Position numbers and translations under genes: made by a program | Shown: piece by piece, positions 7,212 to 7,912 of the stretch | Layout of the letters: each line of letters starts with the position of its first letter | How positions within the stretch are numbered: position 1 is the first letter of the stretch | Notes under the pieces: generated by a model | What the model was told of the DNA's origin: nothing | Seen by the model: the letters and a program-made list of their open reading frames with translations, nothing else | Database searches by the model: none | Assembly (NCBI GenBank): GCA_030667105.1 | Contig: DAOUWN010000081.1 | Coordinates: 1 to 7,912 of the forward strand | Origin: Deltaproteobacteria bacterium | GTDB lineage: Bacteria > Desulfobacterota > Desulfobacteria > C00003060 | Direction: 5' to 3' | DNA: 7,912 bases

Positions 7212-7247
7212 TGTGAGAAAAAAAGCGACTTTCAGAACGAACAGACT

Positions 7248-7859
7248 ATGAAACTGAACGACTCCTACGACGAAACCAGAGTGGTTTTACTGCCTGTTGA
7301 TCCCTACCTGGTGCATGTCTACTGGAAGATCGCCTCAGACCAACTTGAGAAGGCAAAACAGGGACTCGGCAGTGATTACGGACGATCACGGGCTGCTCTG
7401 AGGTTCTATGACGTCACCAACATGGTTTTCGACGGAACGAATGCTTGCAGCTTTTTCGACGTCAATGTCGACCTTCAATCCAAGAACTGGTATGTAAATC
7501 TGCAGAGCCCTGAGAGATCGTACTTTGTCGAGTTGGGGTTGAAGGCCGAAGACGGTATTTTCTTTCCGTTTGCGCGATCGGACATTGTCGAAACACCTTC
7601 TGACCGGCCGGCCACCAAAGGGGATGAACGTTACATGATTGTTGCAGAAAATGGAAAAGGCGGTCTTTCCAAGAGGGACGTTCGTCAAGGGCTTTTTCAT
7701 GACCGTCAGGTGGAACCAGTAAAAGCAAACACAAGAACGGAGATTGGGAAGGCGCAACCTCCGAAAGGATGCGACCTTGATCTTACGGAGATGACTGAAA
7801 AGAGGTTCGTATGTGGCGTGTCGTCAGAGTTGGTCTCGTCACCACAGGGGAAGACCTAA
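7248..7859 (+). CDS. DUF4912-domain protein
   Basis: From ATG 7248 the product has 203 residues. The frame is open from GTG 7152, which would add 32 residues (FFVSFDSFLFYVLQ and so on) encoded by T-rich DNA unlike the rest; none of the starts has a strong ribosome binding site, so the start is uncertain. Residues 8-118 match DUF4912: DETRVVLLPVDPYLVHVYW near the start, then LRFYDV, FFDVNVD, NWYVNL and YFVELGL, a beta-rich fold that looks like a ligand- or carbohydrate-binding sandwich. The last 80 residues are polar, low in predicted structure, and not recognised. DUF4912 proteins are often found near GH57/DUF1957 glucan branching enzymes, which fits this neighbourhood. The biochemical function is not known; a non-catalytic accessory or regulatory role in glucan metabolism is an inference. 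Confidence 0.82.
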   Translation: MKLNDSYDETRVVLLPVDPYLVHVYWKIASDQLEKAKQGLGSDYGRSRAALRFYDVTNMVFDGTNACSFFDVNVDLQSKNWYVNLQSPERSYFVELGLKAEDGIFFPFARSDIVETPSDRPATKGDERYMIVAENGKGGLSKRDVRQGLFHDRQVEPVKANTRTEIGKAQPPKGCDLDLTEMTEKRFVCGVSSELVSSPQGKT

Positions 7860-7887
7860 CTAGTGTCTGAACGAAAACCTCCTATTT

Positions 7888-7912
7888 TTCGGCCAGAAAT
7901 TCGAAATCCGAA
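7888..7912. repeat. Short inverted repeat at the right edge
   Basis: TTCGG (7888-7892) and CCGAA (7908-7912) could form a 5-bp stem around a 15-nt loop that itself contains the palindrome TTCGAA (7900-7905). The right arm runs into the window edge, so the stem may be longer. It could be part of a terminator after the DUF4912 gene, or the start of a dispersed intergenic repeat. Neither can be settled here. Confidence 0.3.

Noticed and set aside
7152..7247. GTG at 7152 as start of the DUF4912 gene, giving a hydrophobic N-terminus
   Set aside because: The stretch is T-rich and unlike the coding sequence after it, has no convincing signal peptide, and overlaps promoter-like boxes; it cannot be fully excluded.
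1..7912. CRISPR array, tRNA, rRNA, transposase or integrase
   Set aside because: No regularly spaced repeats, cloverleaf-like segments or mobile-element proteins were seen on either strand.

Overview
The window reads as one bacterial operon for alpha-glucan (starch or glycogen-like) metabolism. Base composition is balanced, all five genes lie on the + strand, and genes 1-4 overlap or nearly abut with Shine-Dalgarno-like sites. No rRNA, tRNA, CRISPR array, IS element or integrase is visible. The style (dense operon, balanced GC, a DUF4912 protein next to alpha-glucan enzymes) suggests a deltaproteobacterium-type organism (Desulfobacterota). That assignment is a guess from general knowledge and no marker gene supports it.

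Layout: (1) 1-1293, the C-terminal 430 residues of a protein cut by the left edge. It closely resembles the catalytic end of plant alpha-glucan, water dikinase (GWD), with a phosphohistidine swivel domain followed by the ATP-binding domain. (2) 1286-4759, a 1157-residue fusion. An N-terminal xylose isomerase/AP-endonuclease-2-like TIM barrel is followed by a full dikinase core whose motifs look most like plant phosphoglucan, water dikinase (PWD). (3) 4740-5801, a second, free-standing TIM-barrel protein of the same broad fold, with the same order of putative metal ligands. (4) 5828-7132, a compact GH13 alpha-amylase-family enzyme with an intact catalytic triad. (5) 7248-7859, a DUF4912 protein, separated by a T-rich gap that holds a weak candidate promoter and a perfect 12-bp palindrome. 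The last 53 bases are non-coding and contain a short inverted repeat.

How they may work together: in plants GWD phosphorylates glucose units of starch at C6 and PWD then phosphorylates C3 of the pre-phosphorylated glucan, which loosens the granule for hydrolases. Here a GWD-like and a PWD-like gene sit side by side in an operon with a GH13 enzyme. The simplest reading is a bacterial glucan phosphorylation and turnover module. The two TIM-barrel parts, one fused to the PWD-like dikinase and one free, have no known place in the plant pathway. They are the most novel part of the window. The activities are inferred from motifs only.
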